Shown one piece after another: positions 1-8,235 of a DNA stretch of 64,000 nucleotides (position 1 is the first letter of the stretch; each line of letters starts with the position of its first letter). The position numbers and the translations under genes are program-made. The notes under the pieces were generated by a model. That model was not told the DNA's origin and searched no databases. It worked only from the letters and a program-made list of their open reading frames with translations. The stretch is from Nitrosomonadales bacterium (GTDB lineage: Bacteria; Pseudomonadota; Gammaproteobacteria; Burkholderiales; Gallionellaceae), in NCBI GenBank assembly GCA_016208015.1, contig JACQYW010000013.1, forward strand, positions 186,001-250,000. The letters run 5' to 3'.

Positions 1-102
1 CTGGAGTGGGTGAGGGTGGGCAAGATCGACGACAGCAAGACCATCATCGGCCTGTTCTGGCTGGACAAGGTGCTGAACGGGGGCTGGGATGCACCGAAGT
101 AA
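1..102 (+). CDS. C-terminal end of an unidentified protein (partial)
   Basis: An open frame enters from the left edge and ends at TAA 100-102, giving the last 33 residues (beginning LEWVRVGK, ending NGGWDAPK). I do not recognise a family from so short a tail. It reads in the same direction as amtB, but the NtrC-like sites and sigma-54 promoter in the gap make a shared transcript unnecessary. The upstream part lies outside the window, so the function is unknown. Confidence 0.55.
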   Translation: MEWVRVGKIDDSKTIIGLFWLDKVLNGGWDAPK

Positions 103-103
103 G

Positions 104-118
104 GCCTCTTATTGGTGC
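104..118. promoter_or_regulatory. NtrC-like binding site (weak, second copy)
   Basis: GCCTC-TTATT-GGTGC has a perfect right half and a 3/5 left half of the NtrC dyad. It lies exactly 30 bp, about three helical turns, upstream of the stronger site at 134-148. That spacing would suit cooperative binding on one DNA face. It overlaps the end of the upstream gene. Confidence 0.4.
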
Positions 119-133
119 GCAATAAAATACAAG

Positions 134-148
134 GCACCATATTGGTGA
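134..148. promoter_or_regulatory. NtrC-like binding site (strong)
   Basis: GCACC-ATATT-GGTGA matches the NtrC dyad GCACC-N5-GGTGC in 9 of 10 positions. Its centre is about 100 bp upstream of the start point predicted for the sigma-54 promoter at 213-228, the usual enhancer distance. It most likely activates amtB when nitrogen is limiting. The match is seen in the sequence; the binding is inferred. Confidence 0.65.
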
Positions 149-212
149 TTTCCAGACGCTTTAATCATCGCTGTTTAAGGAAATTATATTATAAATCAAT
201 GTGCGTGCGTGC

Positions 213-228
213 TGGCACAAGCTTTGCA
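213..228 (+). promoter_or_regulatory. Sigma-54 promoter of amtB
   Basis: TGGCAC-AAGCT-TTGCA matches the RpoN consensus TGGCAC-N5-TTGCW at every defined position, with the -24 GG at 214-215 and the -12 GC at 226-227. Transcription should start near 240, leaving a short leader before the amtB ATG at 264. With the NtrC-like sites upstream this is a classical nitrogen-limitation promoter. Confidence 0.8.
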
Positions 229-263
229 TGCGTTCCCGCAGTTTGCACTTTTCTGGAGATGAC

Positions 264-1481
264 ATGGAAGAATTGAAAGTTAGCATCGATGCATTATTTA
301 TCCTGCTCGGCGCCATCATGGTGCTGGCGATGCATGCAGGTTTCGCGTTCCTTGAACTGGGTACGGTGCGCAAGAAGAACCAGGTCAACGCGCTGGTCAA
401 GATCATCAGCGACCTCGCGGTCTCGACAATCGCCTATTTCTTCATCGGTTACGGCATCGCCTACGGCGTGAACTTCTTCGTCGGGGCAGAGCAACTGGCG
501 GCGAGCAACGGTTTCAGCCTGGTGAAATTCTTCTTCCTGATGACCTTCGCCGCGGCCATTCCGGCCATCGTCTCCGGCGGCATCGCCGAACGCGCGCGCT
601 TCAATCCGCAACTCGCCGCAACCTTTCTGCTGGTCGGCTTCGTTTATCCCTTCTTTGAGGGCATCGCCTGGAACGGTGCCTACGGCATCCAAGAATGGCT
701 GAAGACAAGTTTCGGTGCGAGCTTCCATGACTTCGCGGGTTCCGTGGTGGTGCACGCGGTGGGCGGCTGGATCGGTCTCGCCGCCGTGCTGCTGCTCGGC
801 GCGCGCCACGGTCGCTACAACAAGGAAGGCCGCATCTCTGCACACCCGCCCTCCAGCATCCCCTTCCTTGCCTTGGGTGCCTGGGTACTCAGCGTCGGCT
901 GGTTCGGCTTCAACGTCATGTCGGCACAGAGCGTCAGCGGTCTCACCGGCCTCGTCGCCGTGAACTCGCTGATGGCCATGGTCGGTGGCACACTCACCGC
1001 GTTGTGGCTGGGCAAGAACGATCCCGGATTCGTCCATAACGGCCCGCTCGCGGGTCTGGTCGCAGTCTGCGCCGGCTCGGATGTCTTCCATCCCGTCGGA
1101 GCCCTCGTCGTCGGCGGTGTGGCTGGCGCCCTGTTCGTCGTCATGTTCACCCTCACCCAGAACCGCTGGAAGATCGACGATGTGCTCGGTGTGTGGCCGC
1201 TGCACGGGCTGTGCGGCGCCTGGGGCGGTATCGCCGTGGGCATCTTCGGGCTTCAGGCGCTGGGCGGTACCGGCGGTGTGGCATTCGGGGGTATCAGCTT
1301 CATGTCGCAACTCATCGGCACTCTGATGGGCATCGCTGTCGCGCTGGTCGGCGGCTTCGTCGTCTACGGGTTGATCAAGAAAGTGGTCGGCATCCGCCTC
1401 ACGCACGAAGAAGAATTCAACGGTGCCGACCTTTCCATCCACAAGATCACCGCCACACCGGAGCGTGAATCGGGCTGGTGA
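264..1481 (+). CDS. amtB: Ammonium channel AmtB
   Basis: 405-residue polytopic inner membrane protein of the Amt/Mep/Rh family, which conducts ammonium as NH3 plus H+ or NH4+. The ATG at 264 is chosen because GGAG at 255-258 precedes it and the first membrane helix follows at once. The Amt signature around VVHAVGGWIGLAAV and the later WPLHGLCGAWGG supply the twin pore histidines. About eleven helices are visible, and the soluble C-terminal tail that normally contacts GlnK is present. No glnK is adjacent, so the gene stands alone between a sigma-54 promoter and a terminator. The frame has no interruption. Confidence 0.95.
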   Translation: MEELKVSIDALFILLGAIMVLAMHAGFAFLELGTVRKKNQVNALVKIISDLAVSTIAYFFIGYGIAYGVNFFVGAEQLAASNGFSLVKFFFLMTFAAAIPAIVSGGIAERARFNPQLAATFLLVGFVYPFFEGIAWNGAYGIQEWLKTSFGASFHDFAGSVVVHAVGGWIGLAAVLLLGARHGRYNKEGRISAHPPSSIPFLALGAWVLSVGWFGFNVMSAQSVSGLTGLVAVNSLMAMVGGTLTALWLGKNDPGFVHNGPLAGLVAVCAGSDVFHPVGALVVGGVAGALFVVMFTLTQNRWKIDDVLGVWPLHGLCGAWGGIAVGIFGLQALGGTGGVAFGGISFMSQLIGTLMGIAVALVGGFVVYGLIKKVVGIRLTHEEEFNGADLSIHKITATPERESGW

Positions 1482-1536
1482 TTTCCTGTGATTGTTTCGT
1501 GCCAATAATGTCCTGAACAGGACAATTAAAGTCTTG

Positions 1537-1568
1537 AACGGCGACCTGATTTAAGGCCGCCGTTTTTT
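1537..1568 (+). terminator. Rho-independent terminator after amtB
   Basis: AACGGCG (1537-1543) pairs perfectly with CGCCGTT (1558-1564) across a 14-nt loop. The run of T continues through 1568. Confidence 0.8.
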
Positions 1569-1800
1569 ATTTGTGATGAATCCAGTTGCTGATTGGCCAT
1601 TCAAGCAGGAAACAGCAATCCGGCTTGTTGATCCGGAGGCGCTAGCTTGCAAATCCGCAGGACATCCTGCCCTGTCATTTTTTCCTCTTCTGGCAGTTTC
1701 GGGTGCCTGAAGCAGGCTCTTCGCCTATTCCTTTGCGGGCAAATGAATTCCTCAAATGGAAGTCATTGAAATCCATCACCTTGAATCCTAATAATCATTT
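1569..1800. other. Gene-free stretch
   Basis: Part of the roughly 500-bp gap between amtB and nosZ. I see no convincing coding frame, RNA gene or repeat here. The regulatory signals of the gap are concentrated downstream, in 1801-1979. Confidence 0.6.
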
Positions 1801-1850
1801 CTTGACTCGACTGGCGGATTGTTCAACCTTGACTCGGCTTACGGATAGTT
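1801..1850. repeat. Imperfect tandem direct repeat upstream of nosZ
   Basis: Two 23-bp copies, 1801-1823 and 1828-1850, both beginning CTTGACTCG and sharing CGGAT and GTT further on (19 of 23 identical). They are spaced 27 bp start to start and end 16 bp before the Fnr/Dnr-type box at 1866. The placement suits a second activator of nosZ, but I do not recognise the motif. Confidence 0.5.
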
Positions 1851-1865
1851 TTATGCAAGATTTTC

Positions 1866-1879
1866 TTGATGTAAATTAA
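1866..1879. promoter_or_regulatory. Fnr/Dnr-type box, nosZ promoter
   Basis: TTGAT-GTAA-ATTAA matches 9 of the 10 defined bases of TTGAT-N4-ATCAA. If it acts as a class II site centred at -41.5, transcription would start near 1914, about 66 nt before the nosZ ATG. The Crp/Fnr regulator at 33604-34290 is the likely ligand. Confidence 0.65.
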
Positions 1880-1895
1880 GGGTTTTTGGAGTGGG

Positions 1896-1914
1896 GTGTG
1901 ACAAATTGTCGCAC
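1896..1914. promoter_or_regulatory. Inverted repeat at the predicted nosZ transcription start
   Basis: GTGTGACAA-A-TTGTCGCAC is a near-perfect dyad, 8 of 9 pairs. It covers the -10 region and the start point predicted from the box at 1866, where a repressor operator would sit. The regulator is not identifiable from the sequence. Confidence 0.45.
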
Positions 1915-1979
1915 CATTATTGTGTTGAATGGTTTACGTACGATTTGTCCTTAAATTGCAGGGTTTAAAGGAGGGCGTC

Positions 1980-4277
1980 ATGAAACTTTTCAGTAAACGA
2001 ACTACCACGCTAATTATCGCAGCGGGAATCGGGCTTGCGGCGTCGGCCGGTGCATGGTCGGAGGAGTCATTGCAAGACGTGATGAAACGCCGTGATTTGT
2101 CGCAACAGGATTTGATGGCTGCGGCCAAAACTTATGTTCCAACCGGCAAGCGCGACGAATTTGTGGCGTTCAGCTCCGGCGGTCAAAGCGGTCAGGTGAT
2201 CGTGTACGGTATTCCGTCCATGCGCATCTTGAAATACATCGGCGTGTTCACCCCGGAACCTTGGCAGGGCTACGGCTTCGATGAAGAGTCGAAGAAAGTG
2301 CTGGCTGGAGGCAAGATCGATGGCAAGAACATTACCTGGGGCGATACGCACCACCCGGCCGTTTCCGAAACATTGGGTAAATATGACGGTCAGTTCCTGT
2401 TTATCAACGACAAAGCGAATCCACGCCTGGCAGTGATTGACTTGCGCGATTTCGAAACCAAACAGATCGTAGTCAACCCGATCTACAAATCAGAGCACGG
2501 CGGCGCCTTTGTCACTTCGAATACCGAATACATTATCGAGGCTGCCCAATATGCCACACCGCTCGAGAACAAGAAATTTGTTCCGCTCGATCAGTTCAAC
2601 GAGAAATATCGCGGTGGCGTGACCTACTGGAAGTTCGACCGCAAGGCAGGACTCATCGACGTGAAGAAATCCTTCTCGCTGGAATTACCGCCGTACAGCC
2701 AGGACTTGTCCGATGCGGGTAAAGGCCCGTCCGACGGTTGGTCGTTCACCAACTCTTTTTGCGCCGAGCGTTATGTTGGTGGTATCGAGAAAGGTCGCCC
2801 GCCTTACGAGGCTGGCTGCTCTGCAAAAGATACCGACTACCTGCATGTGATCAACTGGAGGAAAGCTGCCGAGCTGGTCGCTCAGGGCAAGGCCAAGAAG
2901 ATCAACGGCCATGACGTGATCATGATGGAAACCGCGATCAAGGAAGGTATCCTGTTCCTGGTACCGGAACCGAAGAGCCCGCACGGGGTTGATGTGACGC
3001 CTGACGGCAAGTTCATGGTGGTGGCAGGCAAGCTGGATACGCACGTTTCGGTGTTCAGCTTCGAGAAGATCATGGCGGCGATCAAGGCACAAAAGTTCGA
3101 GGGCAAAGACCCGTACGGCATCCCCGTGATTGCCATGAAGGACGCCTTGGACAAACAGGTACAACTCGGCTTGGGCCCGTTGCACACGCAGTATGATTCC
3201 AAGCCTTGCGTGGCCTACACCTCGCTGTATGTGGATTCCCAGGTTGCCAAGTGGAACTACTGCGAGGGCAAAGTGCTGGACAAGATCAGCGTGCATTACA
3301 ACATCGGCCACTTGATGACCATGGAAGGCGATTCAATGGATCCAAAAGGTCGTTACCTGGTTGCGCTGAACAAGTTGGCAATCGATCGGTTTACACCAGT
3401 TGGGCCGCTGCATCCGCAAAACCACCAGTTGATCGACATTTCCAACGACAAGATGCATTTGCTGTATGACATGCCGATACCATTGGGCGAGCCGCATTAT
3501 GTGGTGGCGATCGAAGCGTCCAAGTTGAAACCGGCTGTGCGTTACAAGGTGGGCACAAACAGCCGTAACGACAAGCCACATCCGGGCATGGTGCGAGCCG
3601 GCGAAGAAAAGGTCGTGCGTAAGGGTAGCAATGTTGAAGTTTTCGGTACCCTGATTCGTTCGCATATCACCCCTGAGACCATTGAAGTTAATGTGGGTGA
3701 TGAAGTCACGATCAACTTGACCAATCTCGAACGCGCCGAGGATGAAACCCACGGCTTTGCGATTGACACTTACAACGTGCATGCGTCGATCGAGCCGGGC
3801 AAAACCGTGTCGTTGAAGTTCAAGGCGGATAAAGAAGGCGTCTATCCGTACTACTGCACCGAGTTCTGTTCCGCGCTGCACTTGGAGATGCAGGGTTACC
3901 TGCTGGTCAAGCCCAAGGGCTACAAGGCAGTCAGGGCAGTTGAGCAGAAGGCGATCTACAACAAGGCTGACTACGACAAGCAGTTGAAGAAGATTGCCGA
4001 TACTCAAGCGGTCATCGACTCCGTTGTGGGCTATATCACCAGTGTCAACTACAAAGACTTTCCGGATGTCGTGGAGATGGTCAATGATGCGTTTGACCAA
4101 CTGGGTAAGGCACCTGCAGCCAAAGCCAAGCACGAGGCAGCCGCCAAGAAGGGCGATTGGCAGAACGCCACCCTGTGGGCGGAACAAGTGTGGCAGTACC
4201 AGGTGAAAACCGCCGACCTCGGTCTGCGTGCCAAGACATACCTGGAGCAGCACAATGCTCAGAAGGTTGCAAAGTAA
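1980..4277 (+). CDS. nosZ: Nitrous oxide reductase, clade II (Sec-type) NosZ
   Basis: Periplasmic copper enzyme reducing N2O to N2, 765 residues from the ATG at 1980 (AAAGGAGG at 1967-1974). The signal peptide has no twin arginine and looks Sec-type, the hallmark of clade II. An N-terminal seven-bladed propeller carries the CuZ histidines. A cupredoxin domain holds the CuA motif C626-x3-C630-x3-H634-x2-M637. About 115 residues follow the CuA domain. They are helical and charged but contain no CxxCH, unlike epsilonproteobacterial NosZ, which ends in a cytochrome c domain. The gene has its own promoter and terminator and heads the nos locus. No nosR is nearby, as usual for clade II. Confidence 0.96.
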   Translation: MKLFSKRTTTLIIAAGIGLAASAGAWSEESLQDVMKRRDLSQQDLMAAAKTYVPTGKRDEFVAFSSGGQSGQVIVYGIPSMRILKYIGVFTPEPWQGYGFDEESKKVLAGGKIDGKNITWGDTHHPAVSETLGKYDGQFLFINDKANPRLAVIDLRDFETKQIVVNPIYKSEHGGAFVTSNTEYIIEAAQYATPLENKKFVPLDQFNEKYRGGVTYWKFDRKAGLIDVKKSFSLELPPYSQDLSDAGKGPSDGWSFTNSFCAERYVGGIEKGRPPYEAGCSAKDTDYLHVINWRKAAELVAQGKAKKINGHDVIMMETAIKEGILFLVPEPKSPHGVDVTPDGKFMVVAGKLDTHVSVFSFEKIMAAIKAQKFEGKDPYGIPVIAMKDALDKQVQLGLGPLHTQYDSKPCVAYTSLYVDSQVAKWNYCEGKVLDKISVHYNIGHLMTMEGDSMDPKGRYLVALNKLAIDRFTPVGPLHPQNHQLIDISNDKMHLLYDMPIPLGEPHYVVAIEASKLKPAVRYKVGTNSRNDKPHPGMVRAGEEKVVRKGSNVEVFGTLIRSHITPETIEVNVGDEVTINLTNLERAEDETHGFAIDTYNVHASIEPGKTVSLKFKADKEGVYPYYCTEFCSALHLEMQGYLLVKPKGYKAVRAVEQKAIYNKADYDKQLKKIADTQAVIDSVVGYITSVNYKDFPDVVEMVNDAFDQLGKAPAAKAKHEAAAKKGDWQNATLWAEQVWQYQVKTADLGLRAKTYLEQHNAQKVAK

Positions 4278-4297
4278 ACAGTAGGCAGTATTGAATA

Positions 4298-4324
4298 CGG
4301 GGAGCCTTATGGACTCCCCGTTTT
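4298..4324 (+). terminator. Terminator after nosZ
   Basis: CGGGGAG (4298-4304) pairs perfectly with CTCCCCG (4314-4320) over a 9-nt loop, followed by TTTT. The T tract is short, so partial readthrough into the cytochrome genes is possible. Confidence 0.7.
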
Positions 4325-4438
4325 CAATTCGAATATTCAGCGAAACAACAAGGCAATCAAGTCTGTTGTTAACCCACATCAATCATCGGCATCCAGTTCT
4401 TTGGCCTTTAGATTGGGCATTGTTGAAGGAGAAGGCGC

Positions 4439-4756
4439 ATGAAAGTATCAATTTTGTTAATGACATTAATCATTGCCGCGTCGGTGAGCGGCGTTTCAAA
4501 TGCAGCTGATGGCGCCAAACTGTTTGCCGAAAAAACCTGTACCGCTTGCCATGGCAAGGTTGGTAACAAGCCGCTGATGCCAGACTATCCGAAGATAGCC
4601 GGCCAGAACAAAGCGTATATCGAGCAACAAATGATCGACATCAAGAGCGGCAAACGTGCCAATGGCAATTCCGCGGCCATGAAGGGGGTAATGGTGATTG
4701 TGACGGATGATGAAATCAAGGCTATCGCCGAGTACGTTTCCAAACTCAAGCCGTAA
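4439..4756 (+). CDS. Small monoheme cytochrome c of the nos locus
   Basis: 105-residue periplasmic class I cytochrome c. A signal peptide of about 22 residues is followed by the heme motif CTACH and a distal methionine region near the C-terminus, where KGVMVIV and AMKGV lie. The ATG follows GAAGGAGAAGG. Clade II nos loci encode c-type cytochromes (nosC1/nosC2 in Wolinella) that carry electrons to NosZ, and this is the equivalent position between nosZ and nosB. A direct correspondence to nosC1 is inferred from position only. Confidence 0.85.
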   Translation: MKVSILLMTLIIAASVSGVSNAADGAKLFAEKTCTACHGKVGNKPLMPDYPKIAGQNKAYIEQQMIDIKSGKRANGNSAAMKGVMVIVTDDEIKAIAEYVSKLKP

Positions 4757-4798
4757 TGTCGGTTTGGAAGAGTGGTAAGTTGAGCGAACTAGTTCGGG

Positions 4799-4812
4799 TT
4801 GATTAGAATCAA
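4799..4812. promoter_or_regulatory. Fnr/Dnr-type box before the c4 cytochrome/nosB operon
   Basis: TTGAT-TAGA-ATCAA is a perfect match to the Fnr/Dnr consensus. It lies between the two cytochrome genes. A start point near 4847 would give a leader of about 108 nt to the ATG at 4955. It indicates that the accessory nos genes have a promoter independent of nosZ. Confidence 0.75.
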
Positions 4813-4954
4813 TGCAACGTGACGGGGGCGGCGATTAAAGTGTATGCAGCACTGAGGCAGTTGAACGAGAAATCAAGACGAGGAACCCTGTCATCGTCGT
4901 CTGCATTCAGTTATGAAAATATTTTTCAATTTGTTAGATGATGAGGTGAATCAA

Positions 4955-5683
4955 ATGAAAAAAACTTTAATCGTTGCGCTTGCCGTTTCTGCGCTGGCTT
5001 CCGCGCCGGTGTTGGCCGGACCGCCCGCTCCGAAGAAGGGCGGTATTGAGGATAAGGGCTATGTTTGGAACGCGCAGGAAGGCGAAAAGATAGAGGCGCT
5101 GAAGCTTAAGGGCGACGCCACGCGAGGCTTGGAGGCTTATGAAGTGTGCGGCGCATGCCACCTGCCGAGCGGATCCGGTCGCCCGGATGGTACTTTCCCC
5201 CAATTGGCCGGGCAGCACGCCACTGTGATCATCAAGCAGATGGCTGACATCCGGGCAGGCCTGCGCGACAACCCGACCATGTATCCGTTCGCCGTGACCC
5301 TGAGTGACGCCCAGGAATTGGCTGACGTGGCCCAATATATCCAGACCTTGTGCATCCCGCGCGAGCATGGCATGGGTTCCAAGGATCCCGATGTGCTGGC
5401 GCATGGAAAAAGCCTGTACGAGAAAGAGTGCCAAAGCTGCCACGGCGCCAACGGCGAGGGCGACAAGCAGAAGTTTTACCCGGTGCTGGCTGGCCAGCAT
5501 TACAAATACATGCTGCGCCAAGTCACTGAGATCCGTGACGGCAAGCGTCGCAACGCCAACCCGGACATGGTGAAGATCGTCAAGAATTACGGCGATAGGG
5601 ATTTGGATGGGGTGGTGACTTATATGTCCACGCTAACCATGCCCGGCACGGTGTGTGCGGAAAAAGGCAAAAGGAAGAAGTAG
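4955..5683 (+). CDS. Diheme cytochrome c (c4 type) of the nos locus
   Basis: 242-residue secreted protein with two class I cytochrome c domains, heme motifs CGACH in the first half and CQSCH in the second, the arrangement of cytochrome c4. The ATG at 4955 is preferred over an upstream in-frame ATG at 4913 because a clean signal peptide (MKKTLIVALAV) starts there and GAGGTGA precedes it. It probably passes electrons from the quinol or bc1 side to NosZ. It is the second of two cytochromes between nosZ and nosB. The C-terminus is very basic. Confidence 0.88.
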   Translation: MKKTLIVALAVSALASAPVLAGPPAPKKGGIEDKGYVWNAQEGEKIEALKLKGDATRGLEAYEVCGACHLPSGSGRPDGTFPQLAGQHATVIIKQMADIRAGLRDNPTMYPFAVTLSDAQELADVAQYIQTLCIPREHGMGSKDPDVLAHGKSLYEKECQSCHGANGEGDKQKFYPVLAGQHYKYMLRQVTEIRDGKRRNANPDMVKIVKNYGDRDLDGVVTYMSTLTMPGTVCAEKGKRKK

Positions 5684-5726
5684 CCACGGTTCAAACAGGG
5701 AGGGTGTACCTGACGGAAGTGGAATA

Positions 5727-5751
5727 GTTGCAGCGCTTTTCCGGCTGCAAC
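5727..5751 (+). repeat. Hairpin between the c4 cytochrome gene and nosB
   Basis: GTTGCAGC (5727-5734) pairs perfectly with GCTGCAAC (5744-5751) over a 9-nt loop. The sequence after it (ACTTTTACC) is a poor T tract. It may be an attenuator or an mRNA-stabilising hairpin rather than a full terminator. Confidence 0.5.
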
Positions 5752-5877
5752 ACTTTTACCAGGCGGGGCATCAACGATTGTTAACGTGGTGATGTCCGGA
5801 CTATTCCGTGATCTTATGAGTGTGTGTCATCAAGGCGGATGTTGCGCCAATTTGCAATACACAGGAATGTTCAAGAA

Positions 5878-6852
5878 ATGAATACGCAAAAGCAGAATTC
5901 AATGGTCAGAGGCCTGACGTTACTAGCGACGGCGCTGATGATTGCGGCATATTTCTCCCCAATCTGGTGGGTGTCGCTGACGGCGCCAAATTACCCCCAG
6001 GATGTCTTTCCGGATGGCATCCGTATCCATTTCCATTTCAACGGTGTATTCAATGGTTGTACATCGGCCGGAGCTGGCACCCGTTTGGGGCGCGAAACCA
6101 TGCAGGCCGACATGGGCGAGGACACCGAACGCTACAATCCGATTCTGGACAAGGACAAGGATGTCAACAAGGATGCACGGGGTCTCGATTGCGTCCATGA
6201 AATGAACACCATTAACCACTATGTCGGTATGTATCCGATCGACACCGGTTCTCCGGTGGAACTTCGTTTGTCGAAGTTCATCTTCGCTTTTTTGGCAGTG
6301 ATGATGTTGGCGTTTGTTTCAACTGTGCGGAAGCGGCAATTGGCAGTGCTCGGGGCCGGCTTTTCGGCGGTCACCATCTGGATGGTGACAGACCAGATCG
6401 TCATGGGGCAACTGGATGTTTTCGCCGAGCATTACTATCATGAAGCGAGTACCTTCTTTAACCAGCCGGACGTGCTGATGCGATGGACGGCCAATCTGAA
6501 GTTCGCTACCAAAGCGGCCATGGCCGGGCTGGGCGTGGCGATGCTGGCCGTTATGCTGGGCGTCTGGAAGATCCGGAATTTCTCGCTGTTGATGATGCTG
6601 GTTCCCGCCATGCTGCCGATCTTCTTCGTGCTGGATTACGCGGGCTGGTTGTGGTTCTTCGGGCACAACCTGCATCCGTGGGGCGCTTTCACCGTCAAGC
6701 CATTCATGCCGACGGTGTTCGGCGAGGGTAAGGTGGCGCAATTCAGCACGTACTCTTACCCCTATTACGGATATGCACTGCTTATGGGTTCATCGGTAGC
6801 GTCGATATTGGCGCTGTTGATTCGCCGCAAGCAGATGCGCGAGCAGGGATAG
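5878..6852 (+). CDS. nosB: NosB-type membrane protein of clade II nos loci
   Basis: 324-residue membrane protein with about six hydrophobic helices: one at residues 10-30, then a long periplasmic segment with two cysteines, then five more. It occupies the position between the cytochromes and nosD where clade II loci encode NosB, a protein absent from clade I loci and thought to serve electron transfer or assembly. The start is uncertain. The ATG at 5878 (AGGA at 5863-5866) puts the first helix near the N-terminus, and an ATG at 5839 is also in frame. It is followed after 6 nt by nosD. Confidence 0.8.
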   Translation: MNTQKQNSMVRGLTLLATALMIAAYFSPIWWVSLTAPNYPQDVFPDGIRIHFHFNGVFNGCTSAGAGTRLGRETMQADMGEDTERYNPILDKDKDVNKDARGLDCVHEMNTINHYVGMYPIDTGSPVELRLSKFIFAFLAVMMLAFVSTVRKRQLAVLGAGFSAVTIWMVTDQIVMGQLDVFAEHYYHEASTFFNQPDVLMRWTANLKFATKAAMAGLGVAMLAVMLGVWKIRNFSLLMMLVPAMLPIFFVLDYAGWLWFFGHNLHPWGAFTVKPFMPTVFGEGKVAQFSTYSYPYYGYALLMGSSVASILALLIRRKQMREQG

Positions 6853-6858
6853 ATCAAC

Positions 6859-8235
6859 ATGAGCAGGACCGGGCGGATGGTCTCAGTTGCGCCGCTGCTC
6901 CTGTTCGTATGGATGGGAGTGGCGCTGGCTGCTTCCCTCGATGACGACGATTCCGCAGTTGAGACTGCTGGCCATAGCGTAGACCTGAGTACCGCACCAC
7001 GCGTCGACGTGAACGCACCCACGCAACTGGTGCCGCTCTACGAACGCGACAAGCGCATCCATGGCCTGCCTCCGTTTCAGGCACTGGTGGACGCGGCGCC
7101 TGAAGGTTCCACGTTACGTCCAAAGCCGGGCCTGTATGCCGGTCCTGTGCACCTGACCAAGAAACTGACCATCGATGGCGGCGGTCAAGCGACCATCGAC
7201 GGCGGCGACAAGGGGACGGTATTCGTTCTGGAGACCAATGGTGTTGTATTGCGTGGGATCCACCTGACCGGTTCAGGGTCATCGCACGATACCGATGATG
7301 CCTGCCTCAATGTGCGCGGTCACAACAACAACATCGAAAATCTGGTCATCGACAATTGTCTGTTCGGCATCGACCTCAAACAGTCCAATAACAATATCGT
7401 GCGCGGCAACAACATCCGTTCCAAAGTCGCGGAGCTGGGTGCGCGCGGCGACGGTCTGCGTCTTTGGTACAGCATGAAGAATCGCATCGAGGGAAACACT
7501 GTGGTCGATTCGCGCGATATGGTGGTGTGGTATTCCAGCGGCAATTATTTCCTCAACAATCAAGGCGCGCACAGCCGCTATTCCATCCATTTCATGTTTG
7601 CCAACGACAATGTGCTGGAAGGTAACCGTTTCTATGACAATTCCGTCGGCGTGTATCTGATGTACACCGAGAACACCACGATGCGCAATAACGTGATCTC
7701 CCATTCCAATGGCTCCACCGGCATGGGCATCGGCTTCAAGGAGGCCAGCTCCACGCTGTTGGAGAACAACGAGATCATTTACAACGCCGTGGGATTATCT
7801 GCCGACCTTTCCCCATTCCAGCCCGACACCAAGATCATTCTGAAGAACAACCGCATCGCCTACAACGGCATCGCCATCAGTTTCAACAGCGGCCTGGAAG
7901 GCTACGATGTGACCGGCAACACGTTTGAGGGCAACATTACCAATATGGCCGTGGCGGCCGGGGGCAACGCGCGCAGCAACCTGTGGCACGGCAACTACTG
8001 GGACGACTATGAGGGATTCGACCGCAACAATGATGGTGTCGGTGATACGCCTTATGAGCTCTATGATTATGCCGACAGGATATGGATGGAAATACCCTAT
8101 GCGCGTTTTTTCAAGAATGCACCGCTGATGGAAGCGATCGATTTCCTGGAGAAGCTGGCACCGTTCTCCAGTCCGGATCTCATGTTGCGCGACGATGCGC
8201 CGCTGTTCCATAAACCCGTGAGGGCTCGAACATGA
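6859..8235 (+). CDS. nosD: NosD, periplasmic copper-site maturation protein
   Basis: 458-residue exported protein with a Sec signal peptide followed by a right-handed parallel beta-helix. The body is a run of N-rich repeats (for example NNNIENLVIDN, NNNIVRGNNI, NTTMRNNVI) typical of the CASH/NosD family. NosD works with the NosFY ABC transporter to build the CuZ cluster of NosZ. It starts 6 nt after nosB, and its stop overlaps the nosG start (ATGA), indicating translational coupling. Confidence 0.93.
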   Translation: MSRTGRMVSVAPLLLFVWMGVALAASLDDDDSAVETAGHSVDLSTAPRVDVNAPTQLVPLYERDKRIHGLPPFQALVDAAPEGSTLRPKPGLYAGPVHLTKKLTIDGGGQATIDGGDKGTVFVLETNGVVLRGIHLTGSGSSHDTDDACLNVRGHNNNIENLVIDNCLFGIDLKQSNNNIVRGNNIRSKVAELGARGDGLRLWYSMKNRIEGNTVVDSRDMVVWYSSGNYFLNNQGAHSRYSIHFMFANDNVLEGNRFYDNSVGVYLMYTENTTMRNNVISHSNGSTGMGIGFKEASSTLLENNEIIYNAVGLSADLSPFQPDTKIILKNNRIAYNGIAISFNSGLEGYDVTGNTFEGNITNMAVAAGGNARSNLWHGNYWDDYEGFDRNNDGVGDTPYELYDYADRIWMEIPYARFFKNAPLMEAIDFLEKLAPFSSPDLMLRDDAPLFHKPVRART

